64,000 bases of DNA from Microbacterium mitrae (GCF_008017445.1 NZ_VRSW01000001.1:1419110-1483109); one strand, 5' to 3'. Positions 52,438 to 62,277 are shown, counted from the stretch's first letter. A program made the numbers and translations. The notes: generated by a model from the sequence alone, not told the origin.

Positions 52438-53745
52438 CTAGTCAAGTAGCAGCGCGGGCTCTTCCAGGATCGAGGCAACGTCGGCGATGAAGCGGCTCAT
52501 GCCGTCGCCGTCGATCACGCGGTGATCGAACGATCCAGACACCGTCGTCACCCAGCGCGGGCGCACCTCGCCGTCAACAACCCACGGCTTCTGCGTGATC
52601 GAGCCGAGCGCCACAATCCCTGACTCACCGGGGTTCAGAATCGGGGTTCCGGCGTCCATACCAAACACGCCAATGTTGGTGATGGTGATAGTGCCCTGCT
52701 GCTGATCGGCAGGCGTCGTCTTGCCCTCACGCGCCGTCAGCGTCAGCTTTTCGAGCGCCCGCGCGAGCTCACGCATCGACAGGTTCTGCGCGTCTTTGAT
52801 GTTGGGAACCACGAGTCCGCGCGGCGTCGCCGCGGCGATACCGAGGTTGACGTAGTTGCGCACCACGATTGAGGCGCCGTCGTCGCCGTCGACCCACGCG
52901 GCGTTCACCATCGGTGTGCGCTGCGCGGCCCAAATCACCGCGCGCGCCATGATGAGCAGCGGCGAAACGCGAATCTCCGCGAAGTCGGGCGAAGCCTTCA
53001 TCCGCTTGACGAGCTCCATCGTGCGCGACGCATCAACGTCTTTCCACACCGTGACGTGCGGCGCCGAATACGCCGAGCGCACCATGGCAGCGCTGGTCAC
53101 CTTGCGCACGCCCCGCACCGGAATCGTCTCCTGGCGGTCATCGTCGGCGGAACCATCGGCTGCGGCCGTGGGGGAGACAACGATGGTCTCCTCCCGCTCC
53201 GCACCCCACTGCGGGGTCTGAATGTTGCGGAAGACGCTGGCCTGCGACGCCTGGCCGACGACGTCATCGCGGGTCACTTCACCGGCAGGACCGGTGCCCG
53301 CCACGTGCGTGAGGTCAACGCCGAGGTCACGCGCGAGCTTGCGAATCGGCGGCTTCGCGATCACGCCGGCACTGGAAACCACCGGGTCTTGCACCACCTT
53401 GCGGCGACGCGACTTCACCTCACCCATGGTTCCGTAGCCGACCAGCACCGAACCGCCGCCCTCGCTCGCGGCCGCAGGCGTGGCCGGGGCGGAAGGCGAG
53501 TCGGAACCATCGGCGACGGTAATAATCGGAGCGCCCACTTCGACCGTGACGCCCTCGGCAACCAGCAGGTCGCCAATGGTTCCGGCAAACGGCGACGGCA
53601 ACTCCACCAGCGACTTTGCCGTCTCAATCTCGACGAGCACGTCGTTGACGGCGACGGTGTCACCGGGCTTCACGCGCCACTGCACGATTTCGGCCTCGGT
53701 GAGACCTTCACCAACATCGGGGAGGTTAAACGTCTGCGTCGCCAT
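52438..53745 (-). CDS. bkdC: Branched-chain 2-oxoacid dehydrogenase E2 (dihydrolipoyl acyltransferase)
   Basis: This 435-residue E2 core protein has a lipoyl domain (1-77) with lipoylated Lys44 in [12 protein letters not shown], a peripheral-subunit binding domain (about 133-168, [28 protein letters not shown]), and a catalytic CAT-like domain (about 205-435) ending [16 protein letters not shown] with His408 and Asp412. It transfers branched acyl groups to CoA, supplying primers for the branched-chain fatty acids typical of these bacteria. It starts 11 bases after the E1-beta gene. Confidence 0.94.
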   Translation of the reverse strand: MATQTFNLPDVGEGLTEAEIVQWRVKPGDTVAVNDVLVEIETAKSLVELPSPFAGTIGDLLVAEGVTVEVGAPIITVADGSDSPSAPATPAAASEGGGSVLVGYGTMGEVKSRRRKVVQDPVVSSAGVIAKPPIRKLARDLGVDLTHVAGTGPAGEVTRDDVVGQASQASVFRNIQTPQWGAEREETIVVSPTAAADGSADDDRQETIPVRGVRKVTSAAMVRSAYSAPHVTVWKDVDASRTMELVKRMKASPDFAEIRVSPLLIMARAVIWAAQRTPMVNAAWVDGDDGASIVVRNYVNLGIAAATPRGLVVPNIKDAQNLSMRELARALEKLTLTAREGKTTPADQQQGTITITNIGVFGMDAGTPILNPGESGIVALGSITQKPWVVDGEVRPRWVTTVSGSFDHRVIDGDGMSRFIADVASILEEPALLLD

Positions 53746-53756
53746 GATATCTCCGA

Positions 53757-54737
53757 TCAGTACGCGAGAGCGCGGTCGACAGCTTCGAGCACGCGGTCAG
53801 GGTCAGGCAGGTAGGTGCCTTCGAGCTTTGCTGGCGGGAAGGGCGTGTCAAAGCCCGAGACCCGAATAACGGGCGCCTCCAGCGAGTAGAACGCGCGCTC
53901 CATCACCGTGGCTGCCACTTCGCTACCGACCGAGACGTGCCCGGGCGCCTCCTGCGCGTAAACCATGCGGCCGGTTTGGCGCACCGAGTCAAGAATCGGC
54001 GTGTAGTCGATGGGCGACAGCGAACGCAGGTCAATAACCTCGCAGCTGATGCCCTCGCTCTCGGCGAGCACCGCGGCCTGCAGCAGTACCGAAACCATGG
54101 CGCCGTGGCCGACCAGAGTGACGTCGGTGCCGCGGCGAACCACGCGGCTCGCGTGAGTGGGGAGGGCCGATGACTCGAGGTCAACCTCACCCCTCTGCCA
54201 GTACCGGCTCTTCGGCTCCATGAAGATCACGGGGTCGTTCGACGCGATGGCCTCCTGGATCATCCAGTACGCGTCATTCGGCGTCGACGGGCTAATCACC
54301 CGCAGCCCCGGAGTGTGCGCGAAGTACGCTTCGGGGCTCTCCTGGTGGTGCTCAACCGCACCAATGTGGCCGCCATACGGAATGCGAATCACAACGGGAA
54401 AAGGCACGGAACCTTCATGCCGGTTGGTGAGTTTGGCCAGTTGCGAGGTGATCTGGTCAAACGCCGGAAACACGAATCCGTCGAACTGAATCTCAATCAC
54501 CGGACGGAAGCCCGCCATGGCAAGCCCGATCGCGGTTCCGACGATTCCCGACTCGGCGAGAGGCGTGTCCAGCACGCGCTGCTCGCCAAACTCGGCCTGC
54601 AACCCTTCGGTGACGCGAAAGACGCCGCCGAGGGGGCCAATGTCTTCGCCCATCAGCAGCACGCGGTCATCGTTCGCCAACGCGGCGCGCATGCCAGCGT
54701 TCAGCGCCTTTGAAAAGGTCATCGTGGTTCCGCTCAT
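53757..54737 (-). CDS. bkdB: Branched-chain 2-oxoacid dehydrogenase E1 beta subunit
   Basis: This 326-residue transketolase-like beta subunit has the opening [28 protein letters not shown], then [14 protein letters not shown] and [20 protein letters not shown]. The C-terminal transketolase domain contains [13 protein letters not shown] and [16 protein letters not shown]. It pairs with the E1 alpha subunit; its start overlaps the alpha stop (ATGA), which supports equal synthesis. Confidence 0.94.
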   Translation of the reverse strand: MSGTTMTFSKALNAGMRAALANDDRVLLMGEDIGPLGGVFRVTEGLQAEFGEQRVLDTPLAESGIVGTAIGLAMAGFRPVIEIQFDGFVFPAFDQITSQLAKLTNRHEGSVPFPVVIRIPYGGHIGAVEHHQESPEAYFAHTPGLRVISPSTPNDAYWMIQEAIASNDPVIFMEPKSRYWQRGEVDLESSALPTHASRVVRRGTDVTLVGHGAMVSVLLQAAVLAESEGISCEVIDLRSLSPIDYTPILDSVRQTGRMVYAQEAPGHVSVGSEVAATVMERAFYSLEAPVIRVSGFDTPFPPAKLEGTYLPDPDRVLEAVDRALAY

Positions 54738-55861
54738 GCTGCACCTCCCTCGAACGTCTGCTCATACTCCGCCAACCAGCGGCGTTGTTCCGCCATCAGC
54801 GGGTGATCGTCGGTGTAGACGTGGGTGAACATGCTGTCGTGCCCGGGTACGGGCAGTTCAAGCGTGCGGCGGCGAATGTCGGCACTGAAATCACGCGACT
54901 CTTCTTCGACGCCTTCGAAGAATTCGGCGCTCGCGCCTCGCCCTTCCAGGAAGGCGCGCATGCGAGCGATGGGGTCGCGCTCGGCCCACGCCTCTTCTTC
55001 ATCCTTCGTGCGGTACTTCGTGGGGTCATCGCTCGTGGTGTGAGCACCGCGGCGATAGGTGACGGCTTCGATGGCCTGCGGGCCGTGGCCGGCGCGGGCC
55101 TCATCGAGCGCGTAGCGGGAGACGGCGTAGCTGGCGAGCACGTCGTTGCCATCGACCTCGAAGGAGGGCATGTAGCCGGCGGCACGCTCGTGCAGCGGCG
55201 TGCGCGACTGGCGGCTGACCGGCACGGAGATGGCCCACTGGTTGTTCTGCAAGAAGAAGACGGTCGGCGCCTGGTAGCTCGCGGCGAAGACCATGGCCTC
55301 GTGTACATCGCCCTGGCTGGACGATCCGTCGCCGTAGTAGGCGATCACGGCCTGGTCGGTGTCGGGGTTGCCGGTGCCGGTCTTGCCGTCGAAGACGAGG
55401 CCCATACCGAAGCCGGCTGCGTGCAACGTCTGCGAGCCGAGCACCAGGGTGTAGATGCGGGTGTTGCCGTTTTTCGGGTCGTTGGGGTTCCAGCCACCGT
55501 GCGTGAGGCCGCGCATCAGTCGAACGATGTCGATCACGTCGACGCCGCGGATCTTCGCGACGACGTGCTCGCGATACGACGGAAAGAGGGTGTCTTGGCT
55601 GCGGGCGGCGAAGGCGGAGCCCACCTGGGCTGCCTCCTGGCCGAAACTCGGCGGCCACAGCGCGAGCTGGCCCTGACGCTGCAGGTTGGTGGCCTCGCGA
55701 TCGAAGCCGCGAACGATCACCATTTCGCGATAGAACTGCTCGAGTTGCTCGTCACTCACCGCGTCGATGATCGGACGAAACTGTTCGGCCGCATCCGTCG
55801 GCGCGAACGTGCCATCGGCGGCGAGGACGCGAACGAGACCGGGTGTATTCGTACGAGTCAC
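54734..55861 (-). CDS. bkdA: Branched-chain 2-oxoacid dehydrogenase E1 alpha subunit
   Basis: This 375-residue thiamine-diphosphate-dependent decarboxylase subunit has the ThDP motif running from GDG at 177-179 to NN at 206-207 and the conserved phosphorylation-loop-like region YRRGAHTTSDDPTKYR. It starts the bkdABC operon. The GTG at 55861 lies 6 nt after TAGCGT inside the end of hisC, so the operon has its own leaderless promoter although hisC is only 4 bases upstream. Confidence 0.94.
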   Translation of the reverse strand: MTRTNTPGLVRVLAADGTFAPTDAAEQFRPIIDAVSDEQLEQFYREMVIVRGFDREATNLQRQGQLALWPPSFGQEAAQVGSAFAARSQDTLFPSYREHVVAKIRGVDVIDIVRLMRGLTHGGWNPNDPKNGNTRIYTLVLGSQTLHAAGFGMGLVFDGKTGTGNPDTDQAVIAYYGDGSSSQGDVHEAMVFAASYQAPTVFFLQNNQWAISVPVSRQSRTPLHERAAGYMPSFEVDGNDVLASYAVSRYALDEARAGHGPQAIEAVTYRRGAHTTSDDPTKYRTKDEEEAWAERDPIARMRAFLEGRGASAEFFEGVEEESRDFSADIRRRTLELPVPGHDSMFTHVYTDDHPLMAEQRRWLAEYEQTFEGGAA

Positions 55862-55865
55862 AGTT

Positions 55866-56984
55866 CTACGCTAGCCCCCGGACCGGGTGCCCTTCTGGGA
55901 GGGTATCTACAACGGATTGCGCAATACGCACGATGACATCAATAGATTCAGCCTCGCCAATGGAGACGCGAACGCCCTCGCCGGCGAACGGTCGCACGAT
56001 GACGCCGCCGGCTTCAAATGCGGCGGCAGCGGCCATGGTGTCGTCGCCGAAGGCGAGCCACACGAAGTTGGCCTGGGAGTCAGGAACCATGATGCCGGCG
56101 GCGCGCAGGCGGTCGAGCAGTTGGGTGCGGCGCTCGACGAGAACGGCAACGCGCGCCTTGAGCTGCGCCTCGTTGTCGAGGCTCGCGAGAGCCGCGGTCT
56201 CGGCCTGCGCCGTGACCGACAGCGGAATCGCGGTGGAGCGGGCGGCGTCGAGAATGCGCTGGTGGCCGAGCACGTAGCCGACGCGGAGCCCCGCGAGGCC
56301 ATAGGCCTTCGAGAAGGTGCGCAAGACGACGACGTTGGGGAAGTCGGCGAGAATGCCGTCGCGCACACCGTCGACCGCGTCGGGGTCGGTGACGAATTCG
56401 GCGTATGCCTCATCGAGCATGACGAGCACATCGCCCGGCACCTTCGCAAGGAACTCGCGCACGGCGGCTGCCGACATGGTTCCGCCCGTCGGGTTATTGG
56501 GCGTGCAGAGAATGATGGCGCGCGTGCGGTCGGTGACGGCGGCGGCCATGGCGTCAAGGTCATGCGCGAAGTCGGCGGTGAGTGGAACCTTGACGCTCGT
56601 GGCGCCCGGAACCAGCGTCAGACCCGGGTAGGCCTCGAAGGAGCGCCAAGCGAAGATCACCTCATCCCCGGGGCCCGCGACGGCAAGCAACAGCTGCGCG
56701 ATGAGAGCGACACTTCCGGAGCCGACGTGCACCTCATCACTGGTAACGCCATACTTTTCGGCAAGGCGGGCACGCAGGCGCCCGGCCGAGGCGTCGGGAT
56801 AGCGGTTGATGGTCACCTCGGCGCGGATCGCATCGACCACCGCGGGCAGCGGTTCAAACGGGTTCTCATTGCTCGACAGCTTGAAGGCATCGGCACCCGC
56901 CTGCTTGCCCTGCTTGTAGGGCGGGAGCGAGGCGATTTCTGGCCGGACGCGGACGGGAGCGGAGTTTGAGGCTTCGTTGGTCAC
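55866..56984 (-). CDS. hisC: Histidinol-phosphate aminotransferase
   Basis: This PLP-dependent fold-type I aminotransferase of 372 residues acts in histidine biosynthesis; actinobacterial members may also act on aromatic amino acids. Motifs are LSSNENPFEPLP (about 36-47), the CTPNNPTGG turn, DEAYAEF, and RTFSKAYGLAGLRVGY with the PLP lysine. The GTG start follows TAGACT by 7 nt. It lies 4 bases ahead of bkdA on the same strand. Confidence 0.93.
   Translation of the reverse strand: MTNEASNSAPVRVRPEIASLPPYKQGKQAGADAFKLSSNENPFEPLPAVVDAIRAEVTINRYPDASAGRLRARLAEKYGVTSDEVHVGSGSVALIAQLLLAVAGPGDEVIFAWRSFEAYPGLTLVPGATSVKVPLTADFAHDLDAMAAAVTDRTRAIILCTPNNPTGGTMSAAAVREFLAKVPGDVLVMLDEAYAEFVTDPDAVDGVRDGILADFPNVVVLRTFSKAYGLAGLRVGYVLGHQRILDAARSTAIPLSVTAQAETAALASLDNEAQLKARVAVLVERRTQLLDRLRAAGIMVPDSQANFVWLAFGDDTMAAAAAFEAGGVIVRPFAGEGVRVSIGEAESIDVIVRIAQSVVDTLPEGHPVRGLA
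55868..55873 (-). promoter_or_regulatory. -10 hexamer TAGCGT, leaderless bkd operon
   Basis: TAGCGT, 6 nt, then the GTG of the E1 alpha gene; the hexamer lies within the last codons of hisC. Confidence 0.6.
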
Positions 56985-56991
56985 GAGGGTG

Positions 56992-56997
56992 AGTCTA
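56992..56997 (-). promoter_or_regulatory. -10 hexamer TAGACT before hisC
   Basis: TAGACT is followed by 7 nt and the hisC GTG. Confidence 0.5.
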
Positions 56998-57191
56998 TTC
57001 TGCGCTCCATTCCCGCGTCAGCATGTCTGCCGACTTGGAGGGGCTGGCCGAGAAGCCGCGCTTGTCTCCTTGGTGATTCAGCTCAGGGCGCTGGACCATC
57101 CCGCCGCACTTAGCCGCCGTAGGTTTCATGTAGATGGGCCGACGTCTACCACCCCGGTAAACCGCCAAGTTCTGTGACAGAATGTGCCACC

Positions 57192-57473
57192 ATGAAGGCG
57201 CGAGCGGTAGTCCTTGTCGATTACCTGGATGTATATTCACCACGTCTTTATCGCGTCTACTTTTGGGAACGCCCAGGCATTGATTACGGGTATAACTTGG
57301 ACGCCTGGGACCTGGTGGACTGCGTTGATGCAGCCGAAGCGCTTGCGTGGGCTGCTGCGCATTCGAACGCTCGTCTCTATCAAGTCTTTGCTGTCACTTC
57401 TGATAGCGGTGGTGATGCTGAGCGCCTAGTCCTTCTCCACGGCCGTAACCCCAACATTCCTGGAGACGACTAG
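57192..57473 (+). CDS. Hypothetical small protein at the left edge of the accessory region
   Basis: I do not recognise this 93-residue soluble protein. It is aromatic-rich (YLDVYSPRLYRVYFWERPGIDYGYNLDAWDL), with a helix DAAEALAWAAAHS and no cysteines except one. The ATG at 57192 is chosen; an in-frame GTG lies at 57174. The gene stands alone between hisC and the antitoxin gene. Confidence 0.6.
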   Translation: MKARAVVLVDYLDVYSPRLYRVYFWERPGIDYGYNLDAWDLVDCVDAAEALAWAAAHSNARLYQVFAVTSDSGGDAERLVLLHGRNPNIPGDD

Positions 57474-57539
57474 AAGCAGCTCGGGGTTCGCCCTAAGGCG
57501 CGCGGCCGACAATCTCAAACGAAGCGGAAGAAGAAATCC

Positions 57540-57827
57540 ATGAGCAATTCGATGCGAGACGCATACGAACGCGTCAGCCGTGTCGAGGCGGCGCGCGAGG
57601 CGACCGGCACCGGGTTCGACGTCGTGCAGCTGTGGCCGGAACTGTTCACCGGTATGTCGGAGAGGAGCCGCGACGGAATCCGTCAAGCGGTTGCCGCGAA
57701 TTGGCATGAAGGGTGGACGCCCGACCGTGCCGCGGTCACTGACCTGGCGGCGTGCGCGAAAGGTGAGATCTCCCGCGAAGAGATGCTCGAGCGTGCCCTT
57801 CGACGCGCCACAGAAGCGAACCAGTGA
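57540..57827 (+). CDS. VbhA-like antitoxin of a Fic system
   Basis: The 95-residue product has the helical VbhA-type pattern in its second half (RDGIRQAVAANWHEGWTPDRAAVTDL, then a CAKGEISREEMLERAL segment). The GEIsxxE word followed by a charged helix is typical of antitoxins that clamp Fic toxins. It overlaps the degenerate fic gene in GTGA, the usual antitoxin-toxin arrangement. The toxin is broken, so the antitoxin may be a relic. Confidence 0.78.
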   Translation: MSNSMRDAYERVSRVEAAREATGTGFDVVQLWPELFTGMSERSRDGIRQAVAANWHEGWTPDRAAVTDLAACAKGEISREEMLERALRRATEANQ

Positions 57828-58311
57828 CCGATTTCACGACGTGAGAATCGTTCTCCTGCCCAGGACACGTACAGCACGTTTAGCCGGCAAGGAACGCTGC
57901 GCAACAAGCTCGACGCGAAGGACATGTTTGTGCTCCGCGAGTTGGAGTACCTGGGAACCGCCGATCGACGCTCCGAGCTGCAGTACGGCGGCGACGGGAT
58001 CGCACGCACCTACGGCGCCGAGCACCTGCAGAGTATTCACCGCTATCTCTTCCAAGACCTCTACGAATGGGCGGGAGAGATCCGTGCCGTCAATATCGGT
58101 AAGGGCGGGCAGGTGGGTTTCGCGGACGTGCGAGACGCCAGCGTGGCACCCGACGTTGTTGCCCAACGAGGGCAGGTCTCTCAGGTTCTGACGGACGTGC
58201 AGGAATACGTGCGCGATCACGACTGGGGGAGAATGACCCGCAACAACCTGGTGAACCACGCCAGCGTGATCTTCGCCTATGTGAATACCGGTGGAAGTGC
58301 CTTATCCGAGT
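57824..58311 (+). pseudogene. N-terminal half of a fic toxin gene, interrupted
   Basis: A GTG at 57824 begins MTDFTT and then meets TGA at 57842, where relatives appear to carry tryptophan. From about 57864 a different frame reads DTYSTFSRQGTLRNKL, ELEYLGTADRRSELQYGG, HLQSIHRYLFQDLYEWAGEIRAVN and NNLVNHASVIFAYVNT, the N-terminal part of a Fic AMP-transferase domain. It then breaks off at about 58288, before the HPFREGNGR active site, at the edge of the inserted recombinase element. So there is an early stop, a frameshift and an insertion. The remaining half lies at 62500-62879. Confidence 0.85.
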
Positions 58312-58335
58312 GAGAACTATCCACCTTGTTTGAGG

Positions 58336-58779
58336 TCAGTTCGATGAGCTGACCGGGACGAGGCAGTCGACCTCGCCCTCGCGGCGGTAGTACTCGATGT
58401 GCGGCCGTCCAGGGTCGTGGTCTGCATGTTCGAAGAGCGCGTCGAATGCGGGGGCAATGTTCTCGTAGATAGACGGGGCGGTGCCGCGCAGGCGCAGGCG
58501 CAGGTAGCTGCCGCCTGGTATCACGGTCTCGTCGAGGCCGAGTGGGTTGTCGTGGTCTCGACCAAGACGTGTGGAGGACAGGCGGTATATCTCGTTCTCG
58601 CCGTAGAACAGTCCCATCATTCTGCGGCCCTGTATTGAGTCGAAGGAGCTCTCGAAGTCGGGCCAGGCGGCTTGGATCGTGGCGATGTTGAGGGTGACGT
58701 CACGACTCAGGGCAGGAGTGTCGTCCAGTTCGATGACGTCGATCCGGCCGAGATCATGGTTCGTGGGGTAGTCGGTCAT
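58336..58779 (-). CDS. GyrI-like small-molecule-binding domain protein
   Basis: This 147-residue soluble protein is close to the GyrI-like/AraC effector-binding fold: TVIPGGSYLRLRLRGTAPSIYENIAPAFDALF and GRPHIEYYRREGEVDCLVPV with the diagnostic Glu before YY. No DNA-binding domain is attached. It lies at the left end of the inserted element, 80 bases downstream of the recombinase operon, and may be cargo. Its stop overlaps a GGTCAG/CTGACC hairpin. Confidence 0.75.
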   Translation of the reverse strand: MTDYPTNHDLGRIDVIELDDTPALSRDVTLNIATIQAAWPDFESSFDSIQGRRMMGLFYGENEIYRLSSTRLGRDHDNPLGLDETVIPGGSYLRLRLRGTAPSIYENIAPAFDALFEHADHDPGRPHIEYYRREGEVDCLVPVSSSN

Positions 58780-58859
58780 AGCCTTATGTCTACTGGATTT
58801 TCGGGGCTTTTCTCAACGCGGCTGGAATGCGGCTGTGTCGGTGCTGTGGCAGGTCGCGT

Positions 58860-60848
58860 TCAGCGGCGCCGGCCGGTGGGGATGGCTGGTGCCGTGGCGC
58901 GCAGGGCCGGGTAGTCACCACGGGTGCCTCCGGCGAGGCGGGCGTAGTTTTCGAAGGTGGCGACGCCGAAATCGAGTACGTCTGCGAGGACTTTGGCGGG
59001 GACGGCTCCGGCGAGCCGGAACCGGGCGGTGTTCTGTAGCGCGGAGATGCTGGTGCCGAGAGGGCGCAGGCGAAGTGAGAGGTATTGCGGGTCGAGAGGC
59101 TGCCCAGGGAGACGGCCAGGGAACAGCCATGCGTCATCGTCGGCGTCGGGTCGGAGGTCGAGCTGCTCGCGAGCGAGCAGGGTGATCGGCGCGGGCAACG
59201 TGAGCGGACGGTCTCCGATGTGGAGGTCGAGGCCGTCGCTCTCGTCGCGGAGCTGGCGGCGACGCAGCGCGAGCGTCTTGGTTGCGGGGAGTCCGTAGAC
59301 CGCGATCAGCAGCGCCGCGAGGCGCGCATCGAGCGGGATTGTGCGATCCGTGGTGAGGGTGCGGATGACGTTTTCGAGGTGTTCTTCGGACGTGCTGATC
59401 GTGGGTTCTCGGCGCGGGAGTGTCGAGATGTCGAGCTCGGGCGTGATGTCGCGTTCGGCGGCCCAGGTGAGGAACTGCGGGAGCCATCCTCGTGCGGTGC
59501 GGAGGGTGATGAACTCCTCGATTTGCGCCTGGGTGAGAGCGTGCAGGGGCGTCTGTTGTTCCTCAGTCCAGGTGAGGAAAGTGATCAGGCCGCGCAGCGA
59601 TGCTTTGAGGTGCCGAGCTGCGCCGATAGCGATGTCGCCTGCGGCATCTCGGCTGGCTCGGCGCATCAGCACCCATCGAGTGTAGGTGCGCAGCATTTGG
59701 CGGTGTTCGGCGGAGGCTCCGCCGATGGTGTGCGTCGCCCAGGCCATCAGCTGCCGCGTGGCCGCCGCATCGCGCGGCAGGGCACCGGAGTCGAGGAGAA
59801 GCGTGCGCAGGTAGATCAATGGCTTGCTCGGTCGAGGCGCGTCCAGTATGGACTCGATTGCGGCTCGCGCGGATGCGATGTCACGCAGCAGGTCCGTGCT
59901 CGGCCCCATGTGCAGCCACTTGATGATCTGGGCCGGGCGAGGCTGCGCGAGCAGGTAGTCACGCAGTGCCTGCATCGGAGGAAGGAACTCACCGTCGGGG
60001 CCGGTGAGGATATCGTCGCAACGATCGCTGAGGACACACTTTCCGCAGAGGCGACCGTAGTTGTGTTCTTCGCTGCCGCAGCGTCGGCAGGCGTAACGAG
60101 GAGGCTGACCGGCGCAGCCCGCGCAGCACGGGAGGTCGTCGGCACCGAGGAACGCGAGGATGCGCTTCTCGTCGCATCCGGGGCAGGGTGCCGGGTTGCG
60201 GAGGATGCGGTTGTGGCAGGCGAAGCAGTGCGGGCCGTGGAGGATGTTCACGGCGATCTTCTTCTCCTGACCGCACGACACGCAGAGTCGCAGACGCTTC
60301 GGGAAGCAGTTCAGGCAGACCCGTCGCCCGTCGACGCGCCCGACGGTGGTGACGGTCTTCCCGCAGTCGTCACAGGTGAACGTCGGCATGCCCTCCGGCC
60401 CGCAGCGCTGGCAGACGCGCTGCCCATCGGTGTTGGTGGCGGTGAGCTTCTTCATCCGCAGACAATCGGGGCACTCCCCGTAGGAGCGGCGCTGCGCGCA
60501 GCGGAAACATTCGCGCTGACCCTGCTCGTTGCGGACCTTGACGACTCTCCTGGTGCGGCATGACGGGCAGAGCGGCAACCGGATGCCGGTCGCGCCATCG
60601 CGGACAAGATTCGCCAGCAGCGTCTGCACCTGACTCGGTGTTGTCTCCCCATGCAGTTCGATGGGGTTGAACTCGTCGCTGGTCAGCAGCCGCAGCGTCC
60701 CGTTCCGCGCTCTCGCTTGCACGATCCTCTCCGCCGCGTCAATGACGGCCGGTTCCGGTGCGGTCACGCCCTTGGCGGCCAGGGCGGCGGCGACGCGACG
60801 CCCGAACACCCCGTTTGGCTGTGGAGTGCCGCGTGGGGTCGTGGTCAC
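58860..60848 (-). CDS. Zinc-ribbon-rich protein with degenerate tyrosine-recombinase domain
   Basis: The 662-residue product has an N-terminal helical part (1-90), then twelve CxxC pairs between residues 94 and 271 (several zinc ribbons). A helical SAM-like region follows (about 285-470), and then a C-terminal tyrosine-recombinase-like domain (about 480-645). In the last, the first arginine box reads YGLPATKTLAL (518-528), the HxxR box reads ALQNTAR (603-609), and only Tyr635 in TFENYARLAGG remains. It is probably a DNA-binding accessory factor, not a catalyst. The GTG start overlaps the HTH gene stop (GTGA). Confidence 0.82.
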   Translation of the reverse strand: MTTTPRGTPQPNGVFGRRVAAALAAKGVTAPEPAVIDAAERIVQARARNGTLRLLTSDEFNPIELHGETTPSQVQTLLANLVRDGATGIRLPLCPSCRTRRVVKVRNEQGQRECFRCAQRRSYGECPDCLRMKKLTATNTDGQRVCQRCGPEGMPTFTCDDCGKTVTTVGRVDGRRVCLNCFPKRLRLCVSCGQEKKIAVNILHGPHCFACHNRILRNPAPCPGCDEKRILAFLGADDLPCCAGCAGQPPRYACRRCGSEEHNYGRLCGKCVLSDRCDDILTGPDGEFLPPMQALRDYLLAQPRPAQIIKWLHMGPSTDLLRDIASARAAIESILDAPRPSKPLIYLRTLLLDSGALPRDAAATRQLMAWATHTIGGASAEHRQMLRTYTRWVLMRRASRDAAGDIAIGAARHLKASLRGLITFLTWTEEQQTPLHALTQAQIEEFITLRTARGWLPQFLTWAAERDITPELDISTLPRREPTISTSEEHLENVIRTLTTDRTIPLDARLAALLIAVYGLPATKTLALRRRQLRDESDGLDLHIGDRPLTLPAPITLLAREQLDLRPDADDDAWLFPGRLPGQPLDPQYLSLRLRPLGTSISALQNTARFRLAGAVPAKVLADVLDFGVATFENYARLAGGTRGDYPALRATAPAIPTGRRR

Positions 60849-61174
60849 AGCTTCGGTCGCTGGATGCGCGCGGCGACGGGGCGCAGGTCTCCGATGTCCT
60901 CGATCCTTCCGCTCGTCCCCGTCGCCTGCACCGACCGTGCGGCGGCTTGTTCGAGGACGAGTAGGTCGCTGGGCGTGCAGTCCAGGATCGTGCAGAGTGC
61001 CGCGAGGACCTCGACGTTGAGGCGTTGCGGGGTCTGGGTCACCAGCCGGAAGACCTGCTCGCGGGAGAGTGCGACGCCTTCGGCGTTCAGCGGTTCGAGG
61101 AGGTCTGTGGTCTTGAACATTCCGCGTTCGGCCATCAGTGTCCGCAGCCGCCAGGTGATCGTCTTCGTCGTCAT
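60845..61174 (-). CDS. Small HTH (XRE/Cro-type) protein of the recombinase operon
   Basis: This 109-residue protein has a helix-turn-helix at about 20-70 (ALSREQVFRLVTQTPQRLNVEVLAALCTILDCTPSDLL), similar to the short XRE proteins that accompany tyrosine recombinases in actinobacterial elements. It overlaps its neighbours in ATGA and GTGA. It is likely a repressor or directionality factor. Confidence 0.85.
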   Translation of the reverse strand: MTTKTITWRLRTLMAERGMFKTTDLLEPLNAEGVALSREQVFRLVTQTPQRLNVEVLAALCTILDCTPSDLLVLEQAAARSVQATGTSGRIEDIGDLRPVAARIQRPKL

Positions 61175-62277
61175 CGGGTGCTTCCTTCCGGGAAGTAGAA
61201 CTTGTCGATCGCCGCCGCCAGGACACGGTTGCGGTAGTCGTCGGTCACCGAGGTGTAGATCGCCGTCGTCGACGCGTAGGCGTGCCCGACCTGGGCCTGC
61301 ACGAACTGCTCCGCATAACCAAGCTCGATGAGGTGCGTCACGTAGGAGTGGCGAAGGCTGTGCAGGGTCAGCTCGCTCGGCAGCCCAGCCTCGTCGCGGA
61401 GCTGCGCGAACCGCCGGTCGAGGTAACGGTCACCGACGCGGGTGCCGCGCTCGGTCGGCCAGAGCCCCAGATGGTTGCCGGGGTTGAACTTCTCCCGCAC
61501 CTGCTCGACGTAGAGGCGCAGCCCGTCGATCGCCCACTCGAACTCCGGGAGCGACAACACCGACCGGCGCTTGGGAATCGACCCTTTCGAGGACTTCCCG
61601 TGCCGCACGTGCAGTAGCCCGAACCGACCCCACTGCGGTGTCTTCGCGTTCGTCCGCAGATCGACCACATCCAGCCCCAGCACCTCGCGGCGACGTAGCC
61701 CCCACGCATAAGTCGTCTTCAGTAGCTGGGCATCCCGCAACGCGGCCAGCGCGCCCTTGCGGCCCTGCTGCCGCAGTGTTTCCACACGTGCGTCAGCGAC
61801 GGCGAACAGCGCGTCCAGTTCGTCATAGTCCAGCGGCCGCCGACCCGGCGTGCCCTCGAAATCGACGGTGTGCGCGACCGTGTTCCACTCGAAGCACACC
61901 TGCGTCGGCACCGACCCGAACCGTGATCGGCACTCCGCCACCCACCCATAGCGCTGGTCGGTGACGAAATCGCAGAACGCGCGCAACGTCAGGTGATAGA
62001 TCCGCACCGTCGAACGCGACAACGGTCGCGGGCCGCTGAACAGGCTCGTGGTGAAGTCCTCGACGTCACCCGGCAGCCACTCCCACGGGTACGAATCCGC
62101 GAACCGTTGGAACCGCTCCACCTGCCAGCGGCGCATCTGGATCGTCTGCGTCGCCAGACCGCGACTCACCTGCTGGCGGGAGAACCCATCGAGCATTCCG
62201 CCGAAAACGGCCGCGTCCTCGTGCAACGGCACAATGCCCGGCTGCCGAAGCAGCAGCACCTCCGCATCCTCACCCAC
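61171..62277 (-). CDS. Tyrosine recombinase/integrase
   Basis: This 368-residue phage-integrase family protein has a SAM-like core-binding domain (about 25-115) and a catalytic domain (about 145-345). All active-site residues are present: Arg195 in WGLRRREVLG, Lys in the GKSSKGS strand, His306 and Arg309 in LHSLRHSY, His332 in VGHAYAST, and Tyr341. It is the probable catalyst for movement of this element. The GTG start follows AATAAT by 6 nt, and the gene leads a three-gene overlapping operon. Confidence 0.92.
   Translation of the reverse strand: MGEDAEVLLLRQPGIVPLHEDAAVFGGMLDGFSRQQVSRGLATQTIQMRRWQVERFQRFADSYPWEWLPGDVEDFTTSLFSGPRPLSRSTVRIYHLTLRAFCDFVTDQRYGWVAECRSRFGSVPTQVCFEWNTVAHTVDFEGTPGRRPLDYDELDALFAVADARVETLRQQGRKGALAALRDAQLLKTTYAWGLRRREVLGLDVVDLRTNAKTPQWGRFGLLHVRHGKSSKGSIPKRRSVLSLPEFEWAIDGLRLYVEQVREKFNPGNHLGLWPTERGTRVGDRYLDRRFAQLRDEAGLPSELTLHSLRHSYVTHLIELGYAEQFVQAQVGHAYASTTAIYTSVTDDYRNRVLAAAIDKFYFPEGSTR

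Noticed and set aside
58333..58353. GGTCAG/CTGACC hairpin as element terminus
   Set aside because: Its arms are adjacent and have no partner at the right end; it overlaps the GyrI-like stop codon and is better read as a local hairpin.
59085..60563. 492-codon plus-strand frame opposite the zinc-ribbon recombinase-like gene
   Set aside because: It is an antisense shadow; the opposite strand has twelve CxxC pairs and coupled starts.
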